Counted from the stretch's first letter, positions 33,897-41,154 are shown. The stretch is 43,004 nucleotides of DNA from Bacillota bacterium (GCA_023434855.1 JAEYSJ010000388.1:1-43004); one strand, 5' to 3'. The notes: a model not told the origin generated them from the letters alone. Numbers and translations: made by a program.

Positions 33897-33925
33897 GCGC
33901 CCCACCATCCCGGTGGGGCACTCAC
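33897..33925 (-). terminator. GC-rich terminator of a deleted gene
   Basis: GCCCCACC (33899-33906) pairs with GGTGGGGC (33912-33919). The minus strand continues GCTTTAAAATTT. It directly follows the 33-codon gene remnant. Confidence 0.65.
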
Positions 33926-33926
33926 T

Positions 33927-34028
33927 CTAATACGGCATCTCCTCCATATTCAACTCAACATCCACCCCAAACATCGTTGCCAGATCATTCCCGGCAGCCG
34001 CCTCCTTTGGCCAATCCAAAAACACCAT
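33927..34028 (-). pseudogene. 3'-terminal remnant of an unidentified gene (33 codons)
   Basis: The frame MVFLDWPKEAAAGNDLATMF followed by GVDVELNMEEMPY ends in TAG just before a strong terminator. It has protein-like composition but no ribosome site, and an in-frame stop lies just upstream. It looks like the tail of a larger gene whose body was lost. Family not recognised. Confidence 0.45.
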
Positions 34029-34044
34029 GCACTACGCCCACCAC

Positions 34045-34189
34045 TTACTCATCCCCATTAATAATCACTTCCAGCTCACCGCTATGCGGGTCAAACAACA
34101 ACCCATGAACAGGCACATCTTTGGGAATAAGTGGGTTCTTTCTAATTTTATCTACTACCTCTTTGATATTATCTAGCGGATGGTGAAAA
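34045..34189 (-). pseudogene. 3'-end copy of the carbonic anhydrase gene
   Basis: It is 92% identical by manual alignment (11 differences in 142 bases) to 37270-37414, the end of the carbonic anhydrase gene. The encoded tail HHPLDNIKEVVDKIRKNPL through SGELEVIINGDE differs by one residue (D for A). Most changes are silent. The copy stops abruptly at the FHHP position. The active site is absent. Confidence 0.9.
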
Positions 34190-34234
34190 TAGTATAAATA
34201 CCGATAAAGCATCCTCGAAAGTATTTAATAACAA

Positions 34235-34681
34235 CTAAGGTTGCCATCTTATTGAAACATCAAATGATGAATTATTATTTAATTTATCTTCTTCGTACGA
34301 AATAACGAGTTTGTAGTTATTTTTTGTAAATGCCATTAGTGTTACTCCATTACTATTTTTTAACGGTTCCTCTTTTAAAAAACGCCATCCTTTTTTTGGG
34401 GCTTCGTCTATATAATATGAACGAATATTATCGCATCTATCTTGAGTAACATAAGTTGAAGAGACCGATGCCAAACCTTCTTTATGAAATGTTCGATGTG
34501 CTACCTCCTCGGCTCCAGGGTAAATAGCCAATTCATGAAGTTCTAATTCTAGTTTGTTTTCTTCTTTTATAGCTTCTTTTATGTCATATTTTTGTCCTGC
34601 GATAATACCGACAAATGTTGCGATTATTACTATAAATATACCAATAACCAAAAGAATAACCTTTTTAGTTAAATCATCCAT
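34235..34681 (-). CDS. Membrane-anchored small protein, unknown
   Basis: A 148-aa protein with one N-terminal membrane helix (VILLVIGIFIVIIATFVGIIAG) and a charged extracytoplasmic part. It contains LAIYPGAEEVAHRTF, YYIDEAPKKGWRFLKE and VTLMAFTKNNYKLVISYEED, a pattern shared by small bacterial lipoproteins and envelope proteins that follow YPGA with a two-layer alpha/beta fold. AAGGTG precedes the ATG at 34681. Next to a possible effector gene it could be an immunity-type protein, but that is conjecture. Confidence 0.7.
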   Translation of the reverse strand: MDDLTKKVILLVIGIFIVIIATFVGIIAGQKYDIKEAIKEENKLELELHELAIYPGAEEVAHRTFHKEGLASVSSTYVTQDRCDNIRSYYIDEAPKKGWRFLKEEPLKNSNGVTLMAFTKNNYKLVISYEEDKLNNNSSFDVSIRWQP

Positions 34682-34702
34682 TTAGTATACACCTTTTTTT
34701 AA

Positions 34703-34818
34703 AAAAGGATAGGGACGCTCTTCTTGCTTCGGAAAGTTATCATTTGATGGATATTCTATAAAAATTTCATTTATCTTAGTCTATCAGAAGTAAAAAAACC
34801 GTCCCTTTGCTTCCCTTC
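34703..34818. repeat. Inverted pair of GGGAC...GCTTC dispersed repeats
   Basis: GATAGGGACGCTC...TTGCTTC (34707-34730) faces AAACCGTCCCTTTGCTTCC (about 34797-34815) in the opposite sense, as at 15173/15383. Confidence 0.5.
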
Positions 34819-34981
34819 AAATATTAACCGCCACTCCACTGTGATTGAATGGCGATTTATTTTACTTAATGAATTTTTATCGAACGTTAAATTTTTCAGT
34901 GCAGGACACGTTATATATAGCGATAAAATACTCCGCATACCGCATTTCTCCGGATCCTGTTGCCAGATCATTATAGATAGG

Positions 34982-35608
34982 TCACCATCCCCAATTAGAG
35001 GCGTTTTGATTAACAGCACTTGTTACTTTAGGAACCATATAATAATCAGCCCATGTATAGCCATACTTATGACAATAATAGTTTTTCCAGCTGTCGTGAT
35101 GGGGCCCCGATATATCTACCTGTTTGGGATTCTCAAGATAAGCTTTATAATTAACCAACCCTGCAGCTATCTCACAATCATCAAAAGTAAGTCCAAACAT
35201 GTCACATGCAATTCCAAAAACAAAGTTAGCTGCTGGTCTGAATGCCAGCACAAAACCACTTGCACCATTAGAAGCACCGCCATATGTTCTTTGTAAGTCA
35301 TCTTCGCAATTTGGCCAAAAATGACCAGTTAAAATACTATCAACAGTTACCCGATAGCGCCCTTCTCCTCCCCATTTTGATGTTCTATGCTGTAGAATAG
35401 GAACAGCCATATTATAATATTTGATAAGAAAATCCTCAAAACAAAAATCGTCTGCCACCAGAAACAGACAACAATTCTCGTTCTTATTAGGGTCAAAGTT
35501 ATTATGATATGGGGCATAAACAAGTTGTCCATAGTATGTTAAATATTTAGCACAAACAAGATTATCATCATTCCTTGAAACGTTAAATCGATCTTCTGGG
35601 CTAGGCAT
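34982..35608 (-). CDS. Possible secreted effector or toxin-like protein (type 44-like), unsure
   Basis: A 208-aa soluble protein without signal peptide, rich in Tyr, Trp, Cys and Asn. Notable stretches are DSILTGHFWPNCEDDLQRTY, ANFVFGIACDMFGLTFDD, GPHHDSWKNYYCHKYGYTWA and the aromatic C-terminus SNWGW. The NFxFGxAxxxFGL...AAGL run recalls the polymorphic-toxin family Ntox44, but I cannot confirm it. The start at 35608 has GGGGG about 11 bases upstream. It lies 22 bases after a small membrane-protein gene and downstream of an Hcp-like tube protein gene. That order (tube protein, membrane protein, compact aromatic protein) fits an effector/immunity cassette. Confidence 0.55.
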   Translation of the reverse strand: MPSPEDRFNVSRNDDNLVCAKYLTYYGQLVYAPYHNNFDPNKNENCCLFLVADDFCFEDFLIKYYNMAVPILQHRTSKWGGEGRYRVTVDSILTGHFWPNCEDDLQRTYGGASNGASGFVLAFRPAANFVFGIACDMFGLTFDDCEIAAGLVNYKAYLENPKQVDISGPHHDSWKNYYCHKYGYTWADYYMVPKVTSAVNQNASNWGW

Positions 35609-35630
35609 AAATATTTTAACCCCCTTGATA

Positions 35631-36206
35631 TTAGTCGTATGCTAATACTTCTTCCCGCATATAAAAGTGATTTCCGAGTTTATAAATATAATAATAATTA
35701 GTAGGTATTTCTTTACCATTTATTGTCTTCATACGATAAGTGTAATCCTCTTTTGCGGTTTCATCCGATGGATCATAAATTATACGATAAATATGATCCT
35801 CGTTTTCTTCTACATCCCATATCTTGTATTTTGTGTCTTTGTTTATCTCATTCATCTCGTGAATGTATATGTTTTTTTGGATTAGGAACTCAACATAATG
35901 ACGTAAACATGGTATGACTTTGTTGCTGTGCGGAAATACCATGAACCAAGCTACTGCAATTGTAAGTATAATAAAAGCACATTGCTTTATTTTTTTCCTA
36001 ATCAGTTGCCATACGAAGGTAATAATACATAGCGGCGATAACACTACGACAACCAAGTCAAATATCACGGAAATGATTCCGCTATAATAAAATACCCACT
36101 TAATAATTATAAATAATAGCAAAAGAAATGATGGCGCAGAAAGCAACGTATTAAATTTCTCATTATTAATAAAGGCCATAATTTTTTGTGTTTTGCTATT
36201 ATTCAT
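35631..36206 (-). CDS. Membrane protein, possibly partner of the preceding effector-like gene
   Basis: A 191-aa protein. Residues about 20-110 hold three to four hydrophobic helices (APSFLLLLFIIIKWVFYYSG, IFDLVVVVLSPLCIITFVW, AFIILTIAVAWFMVF). The C-terminal 85 residues are soluble, acidic and Tyr-rich. The start is the ATG at 36206, 7 bases after GGAGG. An earlier in-frame ATG lacks a ribosome site. Membrane immunity proteins of toxin cassettes often look like this. No family is recognised. Confidence 0.7.
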   Translation of the reverse strand: MNNSKTQKIMAFINNEKFNTLLSAPSFLLLLFIIIKWVFYYSGIISVIFDLVVVVLSPLCIITFVWQLIRKKIKQCAFIILTIAVAWFMVFPHSNKVIPCLRHYVEFLIQKNIYIHEMNEINKDTKYKIWDVEENEDHIYRIIYDPSDETAKEDYTYRMKTINGKEIPTNYYYIYKLGNHFYMREEVLAYD

Positions 36207-36287
36207 TCTAAGACCTCCAATATTAGCAAAAGATAATGGCATGTCATATGCCATTATCTAATTTCTAATTAAAGCTTTATTTAACCA

Positions 36288-36424
36288 TTATCTGAGTTGT
36301 GTCATTTTTTGCTTTGGATATTTGATCTCTTCTTGCCCTAAAATTAATCTAAACTCACCTGCAGAAACGGTAAATAAAGTAATCCATCAGATTTTACAGT
36401 TCCATGCATTTTGCTACTGATCAT
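36288..36424 (-). pseudogene. Collapsed paralogue of the Hcp-like tube gene
   Basis: One frame (stop at 36288) encodes ITLFTVSAGEFRLILGQEEI and ends MTQLR. This matches the tail of the neighbouring tube-like protein (MGAGDFRLILGQ). A different frame has an intact ribosome site (GCGGAGG) and ATG at 36424 giving a 26-residue peptide MISSKMHGTVKSDGLLYLPF that ends in the shifted frame. The gene thus kept its start and its end but lost the middle and the frame. Confidence 0.65.
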
Positions 36425-36485
36425 TTCAAGGCCTCCGCGTTTTTAAGAAATCGATATAAAGTCTTAAACTAAAAGAGGATGAGTG

Positions 36486-36965
36486 CTAAAAGTCCATTAT
36501 GGGAGATTCCTTTTGTGATGAAAAATCGCCCAATGAATCATCACTTGATTGTAAGCCTTGAGGACCTTTCGTTTTAATCTTATCAAATTGGTCGACTTTT
36601 TGTCCTAAAATCAATCTGAAGTCACCAGCGCCCATGGTATTAGTATATATTTCATTGTATTGGATAACAAAGGCATTCGGAAACTCTATTGTTCGAAAAG
36701 TTTGATCAGCGGCAATTACATTAATGGTTACATCGCGATAAGCTTCTGCACGTTGTGCTGGAACTAATGACCATTCTAATAATTTATGGGTATCGCTACT
36801 ATTAGACTCATCAATAAGTTTTCCCGTCATCCATATTGTGGTAGAAACATTTGTTGATTTAGCCAACGAATTGATCGGTGTACTTACATCCATGTGTGCA
36901 GAAGTAATTACGTCTACACCATAAAAAATAGTTTCTTGACCTTTAACGGTTAATGTAAATCCCAT
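36486..36965 (-). CDS. Hcp/phage-tube-like beta-barrel protein
   Basis: A 159-aa protein beginning MGFTLTVKGQETIFYGVDVI. It has a beta-rich body (STTIWMTGKL, LLEWSLVPAQRAEAYRDVTI) and ends its fold with FPNAFVIQYNEIYTNTMGAG and FRLILGQKVDQF. The pattern (short strands, an FPNA-VxxYxE-G-GxFxLxLxQK ending) is that of Hcp or tail-tube-like proteins in Negativicutes, sometimes labelled membrane-associated protease. A disordered tail rich in Ser and Asp follows. GGAGG lies 7 bases before the ATG at 36965. It may serve as carrier for the compact proteins encoded downstream. No sheath, baseplate or VgrG gene is in the window. Confidence 0.6.
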   Translation of the reverse strand: MGFTLTVKGQETIFYGVDVITSAHMDVSTPINSLAKSTNVSTTIWMTGKLIDESNSSDTHKLLEWSLVPAQRAEAYRDVTINVIAADQTFRTIEFPNAFVIQYNEIYTNTMGAGDFRLILGQKVDQFDKIKTKGPQGLQSSDDSLGDFSSQKESPIMDF

Positions 36966-37127
36966 ATTAGAACCTCCAAAATATTTTTAGCACATGTATT
37001 AATTTATTATTTTTATTACAAAATCCTTCTTTTTTTAAAAATTTTTCCATACAACCCAAAAATCTCGTCAACACAGTAAAAGCCTCTACAAATAATGCTA
37101 ATAGTCAATATGAATAAAATTAAACGT

Positions 37128-37160
37128 AAAAAGAAGCCAGTTTGGAGCTGGCTTCTTTTT
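37128..37160. terminator. Bidirectional 13-bp terminator
   Basis: AAAAAGAAGCCAG (37128-37140) pairs perfectly with CTGGCTTCTTTTT (37148-37160). It has A-run and T-run on both sides and terminates the carbonic anhydrase unit on the minus strand. Confidence 0.9.
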
Positions 37161-37269
37161 AAGTAAGTCAGTATTATTGATAGCAGCATTTAGTGACATT
37201 TTTGACTTGGGGCCATTCCTATTTTGTCAATATTTAATCATTAATTTTATCATCAAAGTAAGAAACAAT

Positions 37270-37833
37270 CTATTCATCCCCATTAATAATCACTTCCAGC
37301 TCCCCGCTATGTGGGTCAAACAGCAGCCCATGAACAGGCACATCTTTGGGAATAAGCGGGTTTTTTCTAATTTTAGCTACTACTTCTTTAATATTATCCA
37401 GCGGATGGTGAAAGTGATCCACCCAGTCTACCAGTTCTTTTTCCACCATTTTAATAGCATCCGGGGAAATGCCGCGGTCCAACATGCGGGCTACAAATTC
37501 CTGCGATGTAGTATGAGCCATCCCGCAGTCTAAATGACCAATTACAAAGACTTCCTTTACTCCTAATTCAAAAATACTGATCAATAGACTGCGGATTGTT
37601 GTGTCAAAAGATCCGGAAATTGTATTTCCCGCATTCTTAATTACTTTCGCTTCGCCGCGTTTAATACCCATCGCTGGTTCCAAAAAATCTACCAGCCTGG
37701 TATCCATACAGGTAAATATGGCTATTTGCCGCTTAGGCAGTTTTCCGGCTTTCTCGTTATAATGTACAAATCTACCAGGTAGATTCTTTTTGAACATCTT
37801 ATTGGCTACTAAAATTTCATCTAATATACTCAT
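37270..37833 (-). CDS. Beta-class carbonic anhydrase
   Basis: A 187-aa cytoplasmic enzyme. The beta-class zinc ligands are C42 in TCMDTRL (with the D44-R46 dyad), H100 and C103 in GHLDCGM. Other family marks are KVIKNAGNTI and the ELGVKEVFVIGHLDCG strand. It interconverts CO2 and bicarbonate. Length is normal for the small prokaryotic type. It lies 28 bases downstream of the DapB-like gene on the same strand, so it is probably co-transcribed and under the same riboswitch. A truncated copy of its 3' end is found at 34045-34189. Confidence 0.93.
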   Translation of the reverse strand: MSILDEILVANKMFKKNLPGRFVHYNEKAGKLPKRQIAIFTCMDTRLVDFLEPAMGIKRGEAKVIKNAGNTISGSFDTTIRSLLISIFELGVKEVFVIGHLDCGMAHTTSQEFVARMLDRGISPDAIKMVEKELVDWVDHFHHPLDNIKEVVAKIRKNPLIPKDVPVHGLLFDPHSGELEVIINGDE

Positions 37834-37861
37834 AATAATCTATATTCACTCCTATTAATTT

Positions 37862-38728
37862 CTAGCTGCCAACAATACATCTTGTATTGTAATATTGGGG
37901 TCGCTTCTTGCTGAGATAGGAAGGTATCCCCTCTAAATAGTCCTTAAACACCCGCTCCAAATCCAAAACGTCGTTCATTTCGAAGTAGCCGGATTTGCCG
38001 TTGACAAACCTGATTCCTTTTATTGCCCCCAAAGCAAAGGCTTTACGCGAAAATGATTCGTGGGATATTTCGACTTTGTCATCCTCGCCGATAATCATAA
38101 CTTCATGCTTGCCGATAACGCCCCCGGCACGGACGGCGTTTATCGGTATATCAGTCTGGCTGACAGCCAAACCTGACGACCCTAATCCTTTTTCAATTTC
38201 TGCGGCAATTTTTACAGCAGTACCGGAAGGGGCGTCTTTTTTATATTTATGATGTATTTCGGTAACATGAAAGTCATAACTATTCAACATTTTTGCTGCC
38301 AAATTTGTTAACAGCATCAGCACATTAACACCCAAGGTAATATTAGGAGCGTAAAGAATGCCGGCATGGTATTTTCTTGATAATACTAAAAACTTTTTGA
38401 TCGCAATTTTAGAAAACCCGGTAGTACCAATAACCATATTTACTTTCATTTTCGCAAATATTCTTGCGTTTTTCATTGTGGCGTCCGGATGTGAGAAGTC
38501 TACAACAACATCAGGTTGCGTCCTAAATACTACCTGTTCAAGATGCTCCGAACTCTCTATAGTATTGCCTATTGGGGAGAGTCCGATAAATTCCCCCAGA
38601 TCTTTACCAATTTTATCGCTGCCCGGGCTGCAAACAACGGCTACCAGTTTTAAATCATTTTGTTCCATTATTGCCTTGGCAATCTCCACTCCAGTCCTGC
38701 CAATGCCCACTAAACATACTCTAATCAT
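37862..38728 (-). CDS. dapB: 4-hydroxy-tetrahydrodipicolinate reductase (DapB-like)
   Basis: A 288-aa cytoplasmic oxidoreductase of the diaminopimelate/lysine pathway. The nucleotide-binding loop is VGIGRTGVEIAKAI (residues 7-20). DFSHP is at 78-81, GTTGF at 101-105, APNITLGVN at 127-135, and the catalytic segment is E157-IHH-KYKKDAPSGTA (158-171), with the His and Lys that donate a proton to the substrate. The family length is about 250-270, so this form has a C-terminal extension of about 20 residues (KKRPQYYNTRCIVGS). AAGGAGGGGG precedes the ATG at 38728. A c-di-AMP riboswitch and terminator lie directly upstream. No other dap genes are nearby, so this may be a second, specially regulated copy. 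Confidence 0.9.
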   Translation of the reverse strand: MIRVCLVGIGRTGVEIAKAIMEQNDLKLVAVVCSPGSDKIGKDLGEFIGLSPIGNTIESSEHLEQVVFRTQPDVVVDFSHPDATMKNARIFAKMKVNMVIGTTGFSKIAIKKFLVLSRKYHAGILYAPNITLGVNVLMLLTNLAAKMLNSYDFHVTEIHHKYKKDAPSGTAVKIAAEIEKGLGSSGLAVSQTDIPINAVRAGGVIGKHEVMIIGEDDKVEISHESFSRKAFALGAIKGIRFVNGKSGYFEMNDVLDLERVFKDYLEGIPSYLSKKRPQYYNTRCIVGS

Positions 38729-38750
38729 CAGAATCCCCCTCCTTCTTCGC

Positions 38751-38790
38751 GAAAATTAAAAACGCTACAGATTATTTATCCGCAGCGCTT
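38751..38790 (-). terminator. Expression-platform terminator of the riboswitch
   Basis: On the minus strand AAGCGCTGCGGAT (from 38790) pairs with ATCTGTAGCGTT with wobble pairs and is followed by TTTTTAATTTT. It lies between the aptamer and the DapB-like gene, as expected for a transcription-terminating switch. Confidence 0.85.
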
Positions 38791-38823
38791 AAAAAAGGGT
38801 ATGACTAATAAACATATCCATCA

Positions 38824-38942
38824 CCTTCTTTTCAACGCTTACGAGATTAGCTGACGGATTCGGGTCGAAAGATAACCCTACCTGGTAAAAACCAGGATTC
38901 ACCCCTGTTTTTGGTTCTCCCGTTCCATTTCTGGATTCAGCG
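38824..38942 (-). promoter_or_regulatory. ydaO/yuaA-type c-di-AMP riboswitch aptamer
   Basis: Read on the minus strand from 38942: GAATCC, GGAACGGGAGAACC, GGGGTGAATCC, a CTGG/CCAG hairpin, GGTAGGG, CTTTCGACCCGAATCCG, TCAGCTAATCTCGTAAGCG and GAAAAGAAGG. These are the conserved blocks of the ydaO motif in the right order, with a closing CGCT/AGCG stem. Aptamers of this class bind cyclic di-AMP and normally switch genes off at high ligand. Here the target is the DapB-like gene and probably the carbonic anhydrase. Confidence 0.93.
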
Positions 38943-38949
38943 ATTAAAT

Positions 38950-38979
38950 TATTTACTATGGCCAAATGTAGATAAACAA
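38950..38979 (-). promoter_or_regulatory. Candidate sigma-A promoter of the riboswitch-dapB unit
   Basis: On the minus strand TTGTTT (38979-38974) and TAAATA (38955-38950) are spaced 18 bases apart. The predicted start falls at about 38943, exactly at the 5' end of the riboswitch. Confidence 0.5.
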
Positions 38980-39241
38980 GCTCCCATCTAACAGCATTAT
39001 ATTCTGAAACTCACTTTTGCGTGCCTAACCACTAAATATATCTATTTTATTAACAATAGCAACTACTATCTATCCTATATATTAATAAATTATAGTCATA
39101 ATTTCAACGGGATATAATGTTGCATAAGCTGTTATTTTGTGGTTACACCCTATTTTTTTGTTTCTCGAAATAGTAGGTTTAGTAAGACGATAAACACTTT
39201 ACCTGTGATTTCTTATATTCCCCTTCTGCAAATACCCACAT
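38980..39241. other. AT-rich spacer
   Basis: I see no gene or clear structure here beyond the upstream edge of the dapB promoter. Confidence 0.5.
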
Positions 39242-39832
39242 TTAACTATATGGATAATAATCACTTCCATTAAGCTCATTGCTAGCTCCGTGAGAAACAG
39301 GGTGGTCGCCTGAATTCTTCAGTATAGACTCCGCAGCGGAACTTTTATAAAGCGGCTCACTCCCCATATCGCCGGTTGCTTCAAAAAGCAGTTGTTGCGT
39401 CTTTCTGTCGTACACTTTATGGTGTTTAGGTGTTACGCCGAATACCCCTTTAGCTGAAATAACATATTCTGATACAACTGTTCCACAATACGCACCAGAA
39501 AAATCCATTACTTTGCCATACACATTCAATGGTACAATCATCGCTTGAAATCGAAAACTTCTATCGTCATAGTCTTTTGTGCCATCACCTGTATCACTTG
39601 CATGATCATGCATGTAATAAACATCATAGAAACTATAATCATTTTTCCCTGTTCCTACATGCTGATTGCTATACAACGTCAAATGATTAATGAGAAAAAC
39701 ATCGGTATGATGAATGTGAGAAAAATTGCTTTGGAGTACATATCTACCCGCATAAACCCAATCACTAGCAAATGCTACAGACGAAAAAGTCATCAATACG
39801 ATAAAGACAAATATTTTAGCGACTGTTTTCAA
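39242..39832 (-). CDS. Secreted protein of unknown function
   Basis: A 196-aa protein with a clear signal peptide (KIFVFIVLMTFSSVAFASD, cleavage after FAS or VAFA). The mature part is Tyr/His-rich, with SNFSHIHHTDVFLINHLTLY, SFYDVYYMHDHASDTGDG, SGAYCGTVVSEYVISAKGVF and KVYDRKTQQLLFEAT, then a polar tail DYYPYS. The start is a TTG at 39832, 7 bases after GGGAG. It looks like a single beta-rich periplasmic or surface domain. I do not recognise the family. Confidence 0.75.
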   Translation of the reverse strand: MKTVAKIFVFIVLMTFSSVAFASDWVYAGRYVLQSNFSHIHHTDVFLINHLTLYSNQHVGTGKNDYSFYDVYYMHDHASDTGDGTKDYDDRSFRFQAMIVPLNVYGKVMDFSGAYCGTVVSEYVISAKGVFGVTPKHHKVYDRKTQQLLFEATGDMGSEPLYKSSAAESILKNSGDHPVSHGASNELNGSDYYPYS

Positions 39833-40171
39833 TTCAAATCTCCCTCCCCTGAAAACGAAATCTATGAAGTTTTCTTTTATTAATTTTCCATACCTTTAAG
39901 CAAAATCCTTTATAATCCTTACTCAATACGCGGAATGATTGAGTTTACGTGAAGGTGCATATCCTTTTCTCTAATTTATTCAAATTATTTGCTAAAAATT
40001 CAAACCTTGCCAGAAGCCAAAAGTTCAATATTCCGCATGTGCTGCGGCTAGGTACTAGGGGGATTGAATAATTTTGAATAATTTAAATTGCGTGAATATT
40101 GTCCAGATAACAAAATATAATTACATTAAGGGATAATATCATCATGCATATCAAGAAAGGGGAAATTTCCA

Positions 40172-40645
40172 ATGAAAAGGACTGCAGTTTTCATGGTAGT
40201 TTTTTGTATGGTATCGGTAATAGCATTTGGAGCAGCAGCACAAGCTGCTCCTGTAAATTTGGATAAAGCTACAAAAATGATTTCCGCCGCCGAACAAAAG
40301 GCAGTAGAAATTGGCTGTCCGATGGTTATCGCCGTAGTTGACGAAGGCGGCAATCTGGTTGCTCAACATCGAATGGATGGGGCGCTTTTGGCCAGCATTA
40401 CTATATCTCGCGACAAAGCATACACTTCAGTTGCTCTTAAGATGTCTACTGAAAAAGCCGCCACCCTAACACAGCCTGGTCAGTCATTATTCGGTCTTAA
40501 TACAACTGATGGTTCACGCTTGGTTATTTTCGGCGGTGGCATACCCATCATTGAAAATGGTCAGGTCATAGGTGCGATTGGCGTAAGCGGCGGTTCAGTG
40601 GAACAAGATGTTACTGTAGCCAAAGCAGGATTAGCTGCTTGGTAA
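40172..40645 (+). CDS. Exported GlcG/HbpS-like protein (DUF336)
   Basis: A 157-aa protein with a signal peptide (VFMVVFCMVSVIAFGAAAQA, cleavage near AQA-APV). The rest is a full GlcG/HbpS domain: LDKATKMISAAEQKAVEIGC, VIAVVDEGGNLVAQHRMDGA, SITISRDKAYTSVALKM, and a C-terminal GGGIPI then GAIGVSGGSVEQDVTVA. Family members bind haem (HbpS) or act beside glycolate and diol metabolism. The exported version suggests an envelope role. GGGG lies 10 bases before the ATG at 40172. It stands alone between divergently or convergently placed small genes. Confidence 0.9.
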   Translation: MKRTAVFMVVFCMVSVIAFGAAAQAAPVNLDKATKMISAAEQKAVEIGCPMVIAVVDEGGNLVAQHRMDGALLASITISRDKAYTSVALKMSTEKAATLTQPGQSLFGLNTTDGSRLVIFGGGIPIIENGQVIGAIGVSGGSVEQDVTVAKAGLAAW

Positions 40646-40782
40646 AACACTTTATTTTTATAGGAATTACATCTTTTTAAATTTTGGATGAAAAATTATG
40701 ATATTATCCCTTCATAACTGCTATTTGCGCAGCTCTTCCTTTACTTGAACGATTTGGATAGGAAAGTAAATATAACTATAGA

Positions 40783-41022
40783 TCATGGATTATATTCTAC
40801 TTCCTGCCTTCTTATATCATCGATAAGCTCCAATATTACCTTCTCATATTTTTTAGGCGCATAAACCGCTCCCCAACCACTACTTCTTTGGAATAGCCCA
40901 TCATACGCAGTATCGTAATAAGTTTTAATATAATAATCGATATTTTGCTCTTCTAAGAGTGATTTGAGTATCTGCGCTTCAAATTCGTTTTCCAAAACCG
41001 CTATTTTTGTATGCTGTTCCAT
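40783..41022 (-). CDS. DUF2007-like small protein
   Basis: A 79-aa protein: IAVLENEFEAQILKSLLEEQ, NIDYYIKTYYDTAYDGLFQR, GWGAVYAPKKYEKVILELID. This is the pattern of small DUF2007 (putative signal-transducing) proteins: a beta-alpha unit with LENxFEAxxLKSxLEE at the front and a GWGxVxAP strand. The ATG at 41022 is preferred because AGGTG lies just before it; another ATG at 41034 overlaps that site. Role unknown. Confidence 0.7.
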   Translation of the reverse strand: MEQHTKIAVLENEFEAQILKSLLEEQNIDYYIKTYYDTAYDGLFQRSSGWGAVYAPKKYEKVILELIDDIRRQEVEYNP

Positions 41023-41094
41023 TACACACCTCATAATGTAGTTCCAAAGCTTCTTACTTTATATTATACCCAAACAACCATTATTTGCATAGCA

Positions 41095-41154
41095 AAAGCC
41101 TCCAGGCTAAAACCTTGGAGGCCTTGATTTAACTGGAGCCGGTACAGGGATTCA
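41095..41154. repeat. Terminator plus tRNA-acceptor-like end, copy A
   Basis: AAAAGCCTCCAGG and CCTTGGAGGCCTT form a hairpin (41095-41125), followed by GATTTAACTGGAGCCGGTAC and AGGGATTC. Read on the minus strand this is the last part of a tRNA (GGGATTC/ACCGGCTCCA) with a tRNA-style terminator. It directly abuts the stop of the 87-aa gene, for which the hairpin can serve as terminator. Copy B is at 42577-42645. Confidence 0.65.

Larger units (their letters stand above)
32933..33926. other. About 1 kb without an intact gene
   Basis: Contents: the hairpin 32961-33004, AT-rich sequence with no convincing frame, an IS- or MITE-like inverted-repeat element (33406-33562) and the terminator 33897-33925 of a deleted gene. 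A 124-codon + strand frame across 32910-33284 has no ribosome site and overlaps the DUF262 start, so it is not called. Confidence 0.6.

Noticed and set aside
34771..35019. 82-codon minus-strand frame after the 208-aa gene
   Set aside because: It overlaps the end of that gene, includes a dispersed repeat and has no ribosome site.
38824..38942. Lysine (L-box) riboswitch, considered because of the dapB target
   Set aside because: The L-box core is absent, while all ydaO blocks (GAATCC, GGGGTGAATC, CGACCCGAATCCGTCAGCTAA) are present in order.
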